In this document: positions 48,179 through 62,395 of the stretch, piece by piece
Layout: each line of letters starts with the position of its first letter
Position numbering within the stretch: the first letter of the stretch is position 1
Assembly: GCF_029227915.1 (NCBI RefSeq)
Contig: NC_079876.1
Coordinates: 30,105,828 to 30,169,827 of the forward strand
Reading direction: 5' to 3'
DNA from: Hydractinia symbiolongicarpus
Lineage: Eukaryota > Cnidaria > Hydrozoa > Anthoathecata > Hydractiniidae
DNA length: 64,000 bases
Position numbers and translations under genes: made by a program
Notes under the pieces: model-generated
Database searches by the model: none
What the model was told of the DNA's origin: nothing
The model's input: only the letters and a program-made list of their open reading frames with translations

Positions 48179-51100
48179 TTACACAGGAGAAGCCAAACTT
48201 TCTGCAACGGCTTGCACAAGATACGCTGTTATAGTCAATTGCTTCTTCACTTCGTTCCAGTTCTGAGTTTTCTTTATATCATAGAGAAGATCAACTACCG
48301 CAGGAAATGTTGAAGATCCGTATGTGTTGTGAAGTGAGGGAGCCATCACGTAATGTCTAAAAATAAGAAAACAAAATAATTGGGCAGAAATTGTTTCACA
48401 ACTTTGTTTGTCGCCCTTATGTTTGCGGAATTGGCTGGAACTTGTTACTCTTTAGAAAGTGGGAAAAAATATCAAAAGAAAGAGCGAAATTGTTTAAAAT
48501 AGAAACTAAACTAAAAATCCTATTAAAAATATTGTGTTTAAAAGAATAGAAAGTAGAAAGAAGAAAAGTTTTGAAGACTCGCTATTTGTTTGTGCACTGT
48601 TTAGAACGTTTTCTATGAGAGTTTGGCCAGTGTAATGGAATCTATCTGTTAATAAGAGGTATCCGCCTTTTAAAGTGTCCGTTATAATTACAGTGCAATG
48701 TAGGTCAGCTTTTCAAAGAGAGGTTGTCGTTCAATTTGTGAAATCACAGAAAAGCGTGAGTCTAAATAACTTACTTGATAGAGGGACGGCCAGGAAGACC
48801 TAATGGATAAATAAACCCTTTCTCAACTTGCACCAATCTGTCATTTATCATACGGAGTTGAAGTGCACTAAACATAAAGTGACAAATAAATAATAAATAA
48901 AAAAATAAGGTACTTTTTTATCACATGACTAACATGATGACGTCACTTACTCATCTTTATTCATGGAAGCGAATTCTTTTTGGAACGTTTCAACAGCAGT
49001 CGAAAAGTTATTTGCTGCGCTGATTAAGTGTTCTAAAAGTAAATGCAAATTGTTGGCAACACCACACTGACTGGATTAGAATATTGAGTATACTTGGTAC
49101 AGTATTTTGAGATGTTTCAATAAAATAAAAATAAAACAAAGAAAATCACAAATGTAACACCATGCCGACCTTGTCCTTAATACAGTTCGTTTAAAACTCC
49201 CGCAAATAATTTATGTCTTAATATAGCAATAACACACCAGTAACATCAGGAGAAACTACAAAGAGTCAAAGCGTGTGTCTCAAAGTTTTCTTTTTTTTCA
49301 AGCAGACAGAACAGTCACCTGTACTAACGCCAGCTGCATCACCACCTTTAGATTTTAACTGCGTGGTCAAACTCTCCGCACCTCTCTTTAAATGCTCACC
49401 ATAATATTTCGCGTCGTAGGGGACTAAGGTAAGATCGGCCATGTATAACAAGTAGTACATAGCCACACGTCCTACAGTAAGATGACATTTATATTCCTTG
49501 TCGACGAAATGTTCCATCCAGTAAACTGTGTCATGAAGTGAATGATACATCGGATAACCTTGTGTCTTCATCTTTTTGTTCTGTATGAAAAAATAAACAA
49601 AATATAAATAAAAACTTAACTTGTGGCTTGCGTGACAGAACAAAGGTTTTTTACGTTAGTATACCTATATCGTTCAAACAAAACACACAATTTTATAGAA
49701 CAAAATAAGCACATGCGAAGAAAATTAAAGTCCCTTCACCGCAGTGCATTTTCATTTTAAACCAGTATCTACATAAAATATAAAAAACACGAACGAAATC
49801 ATTGCTAGTACAAGGAAAAATTAAAGATTTTGATTGAATGGCTTTATCAGTAAACTTAAAATTTTGCAAAATGTTTGCACTTTTAACGATATAAAGAAAA
49901 ACCTGTTTGAATAAAAAGAACAATATGAAGAAGTGCTCTCACCAAAATCGCTTGTCCGTATCCCATGTCTATGGAGGGTACACCAATGAATTGATAGAAT
50001 GCTAAATAGTCGCTACCAGATCCCAGTAATCCAAATTTCGGTTTATCTGGGTGGTTAGGATCTTTTCTTGCGGAAAGCGTGTTGTCAAATACAGTGATAG
50101 TACTGTTGTGGGGATCGGGAACTAACTTCATTACTTCGTACATCATTTCATAGAGAAGTGGACTTGCACCAGCCAAATATGTTTCATTTCCTATACAAAC
50201 AAAAAACAAAAACAAGAAATGAACAAACAAACAAACAAACAGAAACAAACAAACAAAGATGTAAATAAACAAATAAACAAATACATAAAAAAACACAAAA
50301 GCAAGATATTACACCGTGCCTAAAAAAGGGGGGACGCTCTTTTTTATGGATTATTTATTTTGAGACAAGTGTTGGTAAGTATCTGATGTAGTTTTAATTT
50401 CACTTTTACCTTTATTTCTCCTACTGACGGTTTTTTTAATCTCTCTCTCACAGACGGTTTATTATAAAGCGAAGCTACGATTACTTGAACGTAAAACAAG
50501 AAATCGTCCCTGAAAGGGCGTTCCTCCACAGTCATTCGAAATTCTACAGAGCGCAACAACGCGCTCTCGAAAACTTCGCCGTCATATGATATGATATGAT
50601 ATGATTCAGAAACAATAACAAATCAAATAATGGTGTACCTGAAACCGCGCTATCCAAATTAATGTACGCCAAAGCCCTGTCCCTTAATTGACTTTGAAAT
50701 TCTTCCACGTATTCACAAGATCCAATGATGTTGTATTCCTCGCCATCCCAACCACAAAACTTAATAGTTCGACGCGGTTTCCATCCTTAAATGAGAAAAA
50801 TAATCAATAAACGTAAGTGATATATTTACTATGATACAGTTGCTGTGGCACACTTGCTATAATACAGTTGCTATAATACAGTTCAAATTGGAAAGTTTTT
50901 TCAGGTTACACAAAATTCCTAATTCAAACAACTGAAAATAGAATAACCAACATACCACACAACTATGCAATACATAATTTTCTATGACCATGTAAATTAT
51001 TTATACCTTCTTTAACTTTTTCTCCTAACACTCGGGCCATTTCCATCATAACAGCTGTTCCACTTGAAGGATCCACGCCACCCGCTACCCAGGCATCAAT

Positions 51101-54100
51101 ATGATTGCCAACCAGAATGTAACGATCTGTTGGAGAAAAAAATCATGATTCATTGTCACATTCTTATATTTTCACACTTTATTCATTCATTCACTCATTC
51201 ATTCACTCATTCATTCATTCATTCATTCTTTCATTCATTCCCTCTTCCGTCCGTCCGTCCGTCCGTCGTTTTTTCAGTTATCATTCATTCATCAACGAAA
51301 GTCATACCTGGTTCAACTTTCCCTTTGATTGTTCCACACACGTTGGTGATTGTTTTCACTTCTAGTCTGTTGTGAACAACCAGTTTGACTTTTCTACAAT
51401 AACAAAAAGAGTTGATTAAACACTTCCACAAATTCTTTGCAGTTCTTTCATGTACTCATACTTAACTAAAAGTTTTGTCGGTAGTGGACAGTACTATACC
51501 AGTTTTAGATGGGAAAGGATTTTTCGGGTTTCTACGAGGTGAGGTGAACATTTCATACAGAAACACAACAGTTCACAATCACGAAACACTAAGTTTACAA
51601 TGAAACACACCATAGTAATACATGAACACAAGCATTACCACAAAAAATTCTCTAATTTTACAGATACTCCTACAAAATTCTTCGATATTTCCGTAATATT
51701 GTGTAGCTTATATTGTAGAAGTCGTCGCTGCTAATTTCCAGTTTGGTATCAACAACTTGTGGTAACGGTTCACTTAGTGGTGTCTCATTCAACCTTCTGA
51801 TGAAACGTGAGTTGCGTTAGGGAAAAGTTTTGATAGTAACAACGCTACTGAAACTGCACTGTCTAGTAACAAACTGGAAAATTCGCACACACACTAAGTA
51901 ATGGTGATGAAAAGGAGCTAAAATTTCCAAATTTTAAATTCCGAAGCATCAAATAAAGAAAAATGTTTTACAGATTGTTACACTTTTGACATCAAAGCTC
52001 AGTTTCATATTCATGCTGACTTGAATGACTTGAATTCCATTTAAAGCAGGTGGAAAGGTTAAAAACAACTTAACCCACATATCAACAGTACGTAAAAAAA
52101 TAAAAAGATCTTTGTTGAGTTTGTCTAATTAGTAGTACCTTAACTTTGACACCAGAAAAAAATTATTTCAAGATAAAAAAATCTTTTCCTTAAAATTATT
52201 TTATAAAAAACATACTCTTTTGGATTTTTATACGGTCCAATGTTATATGTGACGTTCAAAGCGCCTGTCCACTTCGAATCGACTTTCATTCCTCCCATGC
52301 GCCTAAAAAATATGAAAAAAACAGGTTATTTTGTACAAATCTTTCTCCTGTAAATTGTCTGGTATTCAAATCACGGTTATTTTTTGCTTTAGATAAGATG
52401 ACTCAACGCTTTTAAAGATGCTTCTGTCACTGCTAAGAAACAATGTTGAAAACAACTTAATCTCGCTAACATAGTGGTTACAGTTCAAACACATACTTTA
52501 ACAGATGATATGCATCATATGCAGATATTGGTTGTGCAGGAATCCTTGGTAAACCTTTTAAAGATGCTGGATCAGCATGATATGCCCAGTCTAGAATATG
52601 TAATGTAGTGTAGGTATAAGAAGCGTATGCAACCTTAATATGGTCTGTACAATGCATCTTCTGCATAGAATAGTAGACATCTTGTAGTTAGAAACTAGTC
52701 TGCTTGTGGATAAATCTACGAGTTTGGCCGTTGTACATTTTCCAATACTGAAACTTTGTCCGTGGTTCATACTCCTGGCATCAGTATTTGGTGCAAATCG
52801 GATACCGTTTGGAACAGAATAAGGCTATTGTTACAGAGAAAACAATCTTTGGAGTGAATTGATTGTTGAACTTTCCTAACCTTAAAAACAATGTGTTTTA
52901 ATATTCAGTACAAACTGCAGCACTACCTTTAGCAGGATAACCACCGGTAAGAGGATCTCCTTCTGGAATATCCTTATATGAGCTCTTGATGATAGATCCC
53001 CTCTGCACTCCATCACGTGGCAACCACCTTCCACGTGGAAACATTTGATCATCATCAACAGGAGAGTAATCAAACGGATCACTGTATATTAAAATACCAA
53101 TGGCGCCTCTATCTTGAGCATTTTTTACCTAAGATACCAAGATGTGAGTAACCTTAACCGTTTTTAGTCTCATATAAATAAGAAAGGTACAAAAAACATC
53201 ACTGCAAGAAACGACACAAACATCTTTACGTTACTAAAGGACAACAATAATCACAACAATCATTCGTCATTTTGGTGCCAATAAAATAATGTGCACAAAT
53301 TTGTAAACAAATTTAAACTGCTGCCAAATAGCGTCTCAGTTACACCACAACAAAATATAAACACCACAAAGAAAAAAAGTTCTAACAAAAGTATAAAAAA
53401 GATTTATCAATCCTTAAACATGCAAATTTTAGCAGGCAAAGTTTCAGGATATTATTGTCCAGTTTTGCTTAGGGAAGATGATAAATTTGTTACCACAAAA
53501 TGGACGAGCCGAAAAGATTCCTGACTTAAATTTCTGATACTTTTCTCAGCTTTTCAGTCATTTTGGGCTGGTACCCTTAAAAATTAAAGTAGAATATCCA
53601 GCAAATTTAATAGCAATATTATTATGGTTCTAGAAATTTCAGTAAAACATGAATCTAAAACACAACATCTTAACAACAACTATTCTTATTTATTCATACT
53701 AACCTTATCACCGCGAAATATTTTTCCATATCTTACAATCACAATTTTCCCAGAACAATTTACACCATATTTAGAAAGTTCTTCAAAATCTTCATATCGA
53801 CCATAATTCACATACAAGAGTTCACCCTGAGAGTATAAATTAGTAAGGGAGTGAGAAACAGGGAAGTCTTAACGTCCTTGGGGATTCCATCCTAACCGGT
53901 GTCTCTTTTCCCCTCTGACTGTAACTATGTTACATTACCCGCCAGAGATACGTATAGCATTGCTCTAACTTGCTTGCAGAATGCAATTGGCAATCAGTAG
54001 ATGGTTACAAACAGGCTGACAACAATACATTTACAGTGCGCCAGAGTGTAGACTTAACTTTTAACCTTATAATCACAAGCTAACAATGCTACCAACACAC

Positions 54101-55325
54101 TGTCTAAGCCTGACACGACATGAAATCAGAACAACAATCAAGAGGAAAAAATGAGGAGGAGAGTTATGACAATGACGAAGAAGTCAACATGAGTGGTGAA
54201 AATATTCATATGACAGATGATGATGCCTAATGATATTAAAAATATTTAAAAATATAAAAATACCTCTACTGTTCCATTCGGACCGTATGCATTAAACGGA
54301 GGTAAGGATGTCGTGTCATTTTCTGATGGGACCAGAAAATCTTCAATACCTTTTGATCTGAACACCTCTTGGTTGCTTTCATCAATTATATAAACGTAAT
54401 TTCTGTTTTTCAAATCAGGAAATGACAGGAGAGTGTCATATTTGAGATATTCTGCTTGAAAACCATAAGAATCAAATCTTTGATGTATAGTTTTGATCAG
54501 CTCATTGTTTCTTTTTGTGGAAGAGGAATGCGGTTTCCCAGCAAAATATCTTGAAAAAAAGTTTAGAAAACAAAAATAATAGAATTCAGGCTGTATATCT
54601 TCCATAATTAAATACAATAACATAATAAAATTTATAATTAAACCAGATAAACAGTGTCTGCCTTTTTTCCTTTGGATGGAGAAGTTATATTCTCCGTTTT
54701 TTAAATGTTTATAAAATTATAAGCATAAAAAATCCCTAGGTACAATCAAGGCACAATGTTGTCTAATATTTTAACTCATTGGAAGTTTGAAAAAGTTATT
54801 TATGTAGAATTATGAAGATTAAAGGTGTTCAAGGCCTTTTGTCTGATTTCAAGATTTCAAAGGTTTTGTAGACATATGATTATACTACGTTAAGAAAAAA
54901 AAACTTTTTTAAAAAAATTTACAGAAAAAAATGCTGTAAAATTGATTTTCTCAATGTTTGCCAAATTAAAATCCCACTATTTCTTTCCTCTCCACCTTCC
55001 AGATTGATAAGAATATAATCTCGACCAAAATTGATAATAATATTATGTGTGCAAAAAAATTACACCTTAAATTCTTCCTGATCTCGTTTGCAGCCAGAAT
55101 GTTGACAGTACTCTTGAAAAATTCCTTCTTTTCTTCTTCTGTTTGTGCAAAACTTGTCTTTTCAGCAAGACAATTACTAGACGGAACTTTTCTTGCGTAA
55201 TAACCAATCAGAAAAGCAATGATGAATGTAACTACAAACAACAGACCAATAATAATCCAAGTTTTACGTGATGGAGATTTTGCACGTTTTGTACCGTCAA
55301 ACGAGATATCTTCTTCCAACATCAT
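48179..55325 (-). CDS. NAALADL1: NAALADase-like M28B zinc peptidase, type II membrane protein
   Basis: Fourteen minus-strand exons: 55066-55325, 54264-54549, 53704-53826, 52927-53128, 52497-52590, 52216-52302, 51308-51393, 51007-51126, 50639-50785, 49943-50190, 49319-49580, 48951-49032, 48775-48867, 48179-48356. Phases all agree, giving 755 residues against 750 in human GCPII. A short cytoplasmic tail precedes one membrane helix ([20 protein letters not shown]), then the ectodomain: protease-associated region ([23 protein letters not shown]), M28 catalytic core, and dimerisation domain ([12 protein letters not shown] to [11 protein letters not shown]). Two-zinc ligands are visible: His in GNHIDAW, Asp in GGVDPSSG, Glu in GWDGEE, Asp in INLDSA, His in YHSLHDT. 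Such enzymes remove C-terminal acidic residues or act as broader exopeptidases. [22 protein letters not shown] resembles NAALADL1 more than GCPII and lacks GCPII's arginine patch. Confidence 0.93.
50205..50290. repeat. AAAC/AAAT microsatellite in peptidase intron
   Basis: Runs of ACAA/AAAC-type units (caaacaaacaaacaaac) lie just upstream of the exon starting at 50190. Short and impure. Confidence 0.7.
51176..51270. repeat. CATT and CCGT microsatellites in peptidase intron
   Basis: About 15 ATTC units with a few changes run directly into six CCGT units (about 51247-51269), between the exons starting at 51126 and ending at 51308. Confidence 0.85.
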
Positions 55326-55604
55326 ATTTGTATAAGTGTACTTGACAAATGAGATGCAAAGAATAATATGGGGTGAAAAAAGAAACCATAAAATTTCTAT
55401 AATATCACAAAAGACACTATAATTGTTTTAAACGCTAAAAACAACGATAAAATAAGAATCAAAGATATATCCAATGGAAAAAGCCAGTCTCAATTCACAA
55501 ATTAGTCACTTAGCGCTTTCTCACATATTTTCTTTTATTTCATTACATTTTTCCTCACCTTTTACATTGTAGCTTGTATTTTAATTATACGTCAAAAAGT
55601 TGTT

Positions 55605-55610
55605 TTTATT
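55605..55610 (-). terminator. Candidate poly(A) signal for FANCC
   Basis: AATAAA on the minus strand about 130 bases past the FANCC stop codon and upstream of the next gene's start at 55325. Confidence 0.45.
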
Positions 55611-55739
55611 CTTAAAATTATCTATATACTATAAAATCACAATCAGTCAATGCGTACAAAAATTAATTTTTGAGATACAGCGTGCACAACAACCAAGAGA
55701 AATAATATTCCATGCACTAATAATTATGTACAAAATTAT

Positions 55740-58700
55740 TTACATTTTAGTAAGATGATCTAACAATTCTTTACACCTTTGTACATGGAAATCTTTGCTA
55801 CTTTGATCTTCAGAGATTATATCTATTTTAGGTTCAAAATGGCGTAACAGTTTTAACAATATGCAAGCATTAGTTTCTGTAATATCCCACAATGCTTTTC
55901 TGATAAAATCTAGTGTGTATAAAAACCAGTACATGATATCATCTTTGTGCATATGATGAAACATCTAAAAATGAACAACAAATAATAGATGCAACTGGTA
56001 AATAAATTTCTAAGCAAGATTTTTGGGTATCAACAGGTCATTGCTGATCTCATCAAAATTCGAATAATGGACTTTATTTATAACAAAATAAATAGCACTA
56101 TAGAGCATAAAAATTACCATTAAAACGTACAATCACGCCGGGTTTTATATCATGATATTTCAGGTGGTCAAAAAAACTTTTCTCAAAAAAAATGTCTTAA
56201 CCTTTTTTTAGGATTCAAAGATTTGTATTAAGTTAAGAAATAGAAAAAATCAAAAACAACAAAATTATTGCACAAGAATTATTTTTCGAATTATTCAAAT
56301 TTTTGCAATAACATACTGCAATACCATGGCAAATGGAAAAGGTGAACATTAACTCTGCAATAAACCAGTTTCACTAGTTGTGACCATCTTCTTGAACAAA
56401 ACTTACAAAAAGAGTACAAAGACATGTACCGTATCAAGGAATTCCTTCATAATAGACCCTCCACCACCTGATTTTGCAAAGAAGAGTACATTAATAATGT
56501 ATAGAAGTGTAGAAATGTTAACTTGTAATTTTTGGACAACAGATGATAAAAGATATTTTAAATCACAAAGTTGGAGATGTTTCTTCTGCTGTAAGTTTCG
56601 CAATGCAAAAACATAAGATGTTAATGTTTGCTAAAAAAAAAAACGGTATAAAAATAGGTAACAACATTTATAACATTTTCAATTTTACTAAAATAATCTT
56701 TATAACATATACTTTTATAAATTATTCAGTAAGTTAGACACTACATACCTCAAAAGTATCATGTGGAATGCTTGGATAGAAATATAACATAACGATGTGC
56801 AAATACTTTTTGATGTTCTAACAAATAAACAGATGCATATATAGACCAACTCTAAAGAAATGCAAAGTTTTCAATCACACACTAACAAATAATTATTCTT
56901 TCTTAAGCATGCTTCACATATTATGTTAGTGAGATTGCAATTTCAAATGCACTGTTTTTCACTCATGAACTGATGTTTTCCATATATTCCTTAATTTAAC
57001 AAGAAAACAAAATATACCTCTCTTTTCCCATCAAAGAGAAATAACAGAGCTTGATTGATACAATCTGTCTGTTGAATAATATTAAACCATATATTGAACT
57101 TCTGTCTAAATCAAAACAAAATGTGATTAAAAAGTGAATGAAAAATATAATATGATATTGTACTGTGTCGCAAGTAATAATCAGGAATGATTGGTAACAG
57201 TGTCAATATTAAACACATCAGATTTCATTAGCATAGAAAATTGAAGATTGTTGCACAAACTATAAACATACATTTCCTTTGAAACATCTGCTTCGCGATT
57301 TAACTCATCTTCCAGAGTTGAGTGCAAACGTAAAAGCTTTTGTTCGTTCTTCTCACTAGACAAACCTGATAAGTTAATTTTTAATGTAGTGTTTCCATCA
57401 CTTGAAGTGAACAAGGTTAAGTATCAGACAGAGGTCAAAATAAAAAAGGCAAAAACTAAAAAGAAGATTAATATTGACATATGCAATCATTAAAAAAAGG
57501 GCAAAATCTTGATGTAACTTTGATTTTAGAATGCAATTTTGACACAAAAGATTAAAATATCAAACAAAATATCTGCTGTAAATTTATAATTTATTTTTGT
57601 TTCGCTCGCTTCAAAATACTTTAAAATACATAGAAAATTTACCAAATGTCAATTCAACATGTTCTTCTTACTTATGAATTTTCTCTAAGGTTAAAAGTTT
57701 CTGTTTTAAATGATCATGTATTTCAACCTTGCTTTTATACAAAACCTGCATGAGATATAAAATAAGTCAAAAATGGGCACAGCTAAAAAAAACATTACAT
57801 ATATCACATAATTCAAACCTTTTCCCATGTTGTTAAACAAAGCTACATCATCAGCACATCGCACTTGTTTACTACAAATCTGCACAGCTTTTTGGACAAA
57901 GCAGATAAGTGATGGATGTTGACCAACAACATGAAAAGTCTCTTTTAAGATTTGCGTCAATCCATGAAAGTATTTTGCATCTGCGCAACATAAATCAATT
58001 ATTCTTGACTTGGTCAGCATATTCTTTATGTATCTTCTATTTGTATAAGGATAGCTGTCAATAACCTCCTTTGTGTTATCTATTATGTAGCTTTCAAAAA
58101 TTTGATAATCGAGACTAAATAAAGCATGTAAAGAGTGAAAAGAAAGTTTCTTTATATGCTTGCTTGAAAGCAACCATGCAAAATATTGTGAAGAAATACT
58201 GCAATCCAATTGATTTCTGTAAGAGAAACTCAGGCCTTCCTCAAGCACAGGTAACAGAGAATCTTCTTGTATCAATTTGAACACGTCAAACATCAGTTGA
58301 TTGTATTTAAGTAAAACATCATTCAAGTGTGGCTGTTCCAACCATTTTGTAATTTCAACTACAACCTAAAAATTGTAGAGAAACAATTACTATAAACTTC
58401 TTTATTGATGTTTTTCTTAGGTTGTGTGAAAGAATTAATTCCTTAATCTATATATCAACTTGCGTTGTTGGTGTGAATAATAACAAGAAGCCCTGGGGGC
58501 TCTAAAAATTTCCTCTCACTATCAAAATATTTGATGAAAACCTGCTAATTCGTTGCGTTATCGTGCCAAACATGGTGCATGAAGCTCTGAAGATAAAGCA
58601 CACAAGTGACATTATATCTTACAACAAACGCAAACAAAATAAAACGTGTCATAATAAACTCACATTTTAAAAGAAATTGCTAACAAAGTCTTGCGATTAA

Positions 58701-61700
58701 AACGTTTATGGCCTTAAACGGCATTTAGTTGACAAAAAATCAAAATTTTGATGTGACCATTATGTTCAGCATACTTTTTTTATTAACTGTGACAATTTTT
58801 GTCGAAAATAAAGTAGTTTTAATTTTTGGACCAATTTTGGCCTAAAATGACATTTAGGTTACAAAAAAACAAACTTTTGTATCACCATCATTTTCAACAT
58901 ACTTTATTTGTTAACTGTGCCAAATTTTGTTGAAAATAAAGTAGTTTTAATTTTTGGACAATTTTGGCCTAAAATGACATTAAGGTAACAAAAAATCAAA
59001 ATTTTGATGTCACCATCATGTTCAGCATACTTTATTTGTTTACTGTGCCAAATTTTGTTGAAAATAAAGTAGTTTCAATTTTTGGACAATTTTGGCCTAA
59101 AATGACATTTAGGTGACAAAAATCAAAATTATAATGTCACCTTTATGTTCAGCATACTTTTTTTGTTAACTATGCCAAATTTTGTCGAAATCAAATACCA
59201 ATTTTGGCCTGAAACGTCATTTAGATGACTTCCCAGTACTTAGGGAGTTTGGGTACGAAGTTTAAACTATGACAATGCAATTGACCATTTGGGACAGTGT
59301 TAGTTAGTCAGTTATCCCAAGGTCGATTTTTTCTCAAAAAATGCTCCGAAAGAAAAAAACGACGATTTTAAAGAATTTCCTATGCCTTCGGGCGCGGAAA
59401 TTCAATGAAAAGTTTCCTTTTTTATTTCTTTTTTTTAGTTTTTAGAATGAAATTCACTTGTAAATTTAAGGCCAAATAACTTGTCAACAATGCAGTAATA
59501 TATTAACATCTCCTGATACTGAAATTGGTTTAATTACTTAAAGCTCTGCAAACCTCCTTATTTGGAATCAATGCGTTGTTAAAAGCATAAAAAAAAAACT
59601 TTTGAACCCCAACATTTCTGTAATCATTTCTTTAAAGCACATAATCATACACAAAGCTCTATATGCTAACAAATTTCCTTTTTCTGTATTTTAACAGGTT
59701 AACAATGACATCATCATTTAAAAATTAAATAGACATGAGGGGCTGAATTGTGTCTAGTCATTAGGAAAAAAGTCTGGTTAATTTTCCTTTCCCTCCATGC
59801 TTACATTCTTTCTATAGAAACTATGTAATAAGAATAGTAAGAAACAAGCGAAGCTTCAACAGACCAGTGTCATTATCAAACATTTTGCAAATTAAAACAA
59901 CTTAAAAGTTCAAATCCATTTTGAGAATTATTTTACCAACAAATCTGGCATTAATCGGCCGAAAAACGTTTTTGTAAAAAACTAACTCTTTCAAATTTAA
60001 GATTCTATTGTTCCCTATCTTTGTACAAAACTAATGATCTAATCCTAAATAATGTTCTAAAAACAATATTATTACTCATTTCCCGCATACACCTGCCATT
60101 TTTGAGCATATAAGATTTTTCTCAGAAAACGGACTTCACCACATTCAAAGGTCTATTGTTTCCTATTTTTCTGCAGAAAATCAGAGAAAACTAATGATCC
60201 AATTCCCAGAAAAGCTGGTAATGAACGGACGTACACACACACACACGGGTACAGGTCAATTTATAGGACCTTCCCTGTATGAGGTAGTTCCAAAAAAATA
60301 TAAAGATTAAAGATATAAAAAAGAAAAGCTGAAGATAAAATTTTAGAGATATAAAAATTTTACATTATCCTTACTTTAACATGTTTATAGAACAAACATT
60401 TACATGATGGCACAGTACCTGCTTGACATGTTCAATCAAATATTCTTCTTGTGAAATACCAAATTCTTCCATTAAAAATGTATCCACACCACCCACATAC
60501 ATGTTTGTTGCATTCAAAAAATGATCCTAGATAAACAAACATCGATAAAGCTCAAATCACAACCACCAGTTAAAACATAGCTGAACTGCAGTGAAACATT
60601 GAGGTTTTTTGTCTTATTATTGAAGGGTTGTTCAATACCTCTCTTCTTCCCTCCCCTAATTTTAGTTACTCCAATGAATTAAGCTTGTTGCCTTTGTTTA
60701 GATTTGATAAATTATGCACTGCCAGTCTATAGCAAGCAGTACCTCAAGTTCAGAATGAGTTAAACTAAATTAGCCTCTATTTTGATTTCGCTAATATAAA
60801 AAGAAGACATTTACATTTCCTTAAATTATCAAAGTCATTCATGAACAATATTGGATTTTATATACTAGAAAACATTTCTGCTCATGAAAGCTCATGAAAT
60901 TTATTAAGTGTTGGCAGTACATAAAAAAAATAGGATGCATACCACAGTCCATTTTTTGGCCCGTTGAAAGGTGTTTTTCTCACTCTCTTCTACATCAGGA
61001 TTTGTAAGATCAGATAAACTGAGCATACAGCTAATTAATTTGGTTGATAACTGTTCTAATGAAAGCAAAACATAAAAATTAACTACAGCGCTAGGGCTGT
61101 GATTTTTCATGTGCAGGAATACAATGTTGTTGCATTGCAGGTGCCACTGTGCCAGATGTATTTTTCTCTTTTTTCATGCAATGTCAGCAAAATGTTGCAT
61201 GAAATCATATTAATTTGATGTGCCACTTTATTAAAGAAAAAGTTTTAAAATGCGTAGGTTTTGTGTGGTGCATAGGCACTTTTAGTTTCTGCAGTTTTAA
61301 TTAACCAATCAAGAGCACAGATATAAAAGAAAAATGGACAATTTCGATATAAATTGAAGTTAAAAATTTTTTAATATTCTAATATTCCTAAGTTCATGAA
61401 AAAATTATGCACAATTGTCGTTATTAACCTGATTTTTTATTCAGCAAAATTGCAAAAGTCATTAACTGTGATGCCATGTTCATTATAAAATATTTAATTA
61501 TTTGTTCCAACAGGAATACTAAATAGTCTCTCTCTTTTTTTGCAGAACATTGATAGATGCATTCTGCTGCATGGGTGCACCATAACAATGTGTTTTATGC
61601 AAGAAAACTCACATTGCATGCACATGAAAAAATCACAATATGGCTCCAGCTCTTAATGAAATAAACAGATGTTTCTTAATTACCCATTCACTTTTAGAAA

Positions 61701-62395
61701 AAGTTATTTAGGCTATTTTAGCGTTATCACCGAAGTTTCTCGTTGAAGACCTTAACAAATACATTTAATATACAAATGAGTATTAAAGTCATTTTACAAT
61801 AGCTGCTGTCACAATTACGTTATCATGCTTTTATAACAAGATAAAAACGTAAAACAATATCTACCATTAACATGAACCAGGGGTATTTTACAAAGCTGTG
61901 AAAACAACTTTCCTACGGTTGGTATTTCTTGTGAAGCTTTCTTAATACCCTAAAAATTATATACCATCTCTTTATGATAAACATTTCCACTACTTTTGAA
62001 GAAAAAAATCAAAACTCAAAATTTAGGCAGAGAAGCTTCAAAAACATTTGATAAAAAAATGCACTCTTTTTATCACTCCATATTGCTGGAATCATGATTT
62101 TCAAACAGTATCAAACATCATCCATTTTTGTTTCCATTATTCTTGATGCGTAAGAAAATCCACACCATACAAAGGAACAATTTTTATCAACACAAATTAA
62201 ACATACGTTTGCAGCTATCCATGCATCAAGGAGGTTTACATAATGGCGTAACTCATCCACATAAGTTTGATATTCACTAAAAACAGACTTGTCATTTTCT
62301 TCAAAAAAGAGAGCATCTGGATTAGATTTTAACTTTTCGGTCCAGGTTTGAACAAGTTTTAACCATTTTTTATTTACATCTTCATTGACAGACAT
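55740..62395 (-). CDS. FANCC: FANCC homologue, Fanconi anaemia core complex subunit
   Basis: Helical-repeat scaffold protein of the Fanconi core complex, which monoubiquitinates FANCD2/FANCI at DNA interstrand crosslinks. Ten minus-strand exons: 62207-62395, 61865-61949, 60943-61055, 60419-60526, 57808-58365, 57672-57745, 57272-57400, 57018-57105, 56749-56817, 55740-55964. All phases agree; 545 residues against 558 in human. Family match from N to C: an early W..K...W, IPTVGKLFSQLCKIPL (human PTIGQLLAKAC-NPF), ISCMLSLSD, FGISQEEYLIEHVKQ, QKFNIWFNIIQQTDCINQAL before LYFYPS (human ESWFLF...LAFYYGP), and KELLDHLTKM at the end (human KELLKELRTQV). All GT-AG; the donor at 57807 (gtgata) is the weakest and was chosen by phase. 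The gene lies head-to-tail with the peptidase gene, 415 bases upstream of it. FANCC is poorly conserved, so the call rests on the pattern along the whole length. Confidence 0.8.
58700..59225. repeat. 128-bp tandem repeat in FANCC intron, four copies
   Basis: The unit contains 'gaaaataaagtagtttta', 'ggcctaaaatgacattta' and 'tgttcagcatactttttttg' and recurs at a spacing of 127-129 bases (marker positions near 58803, 58931, 59060 and 59187), with the last copy diverged. It lies in the intron between exons 4 and 5. Confidence 0.85.
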
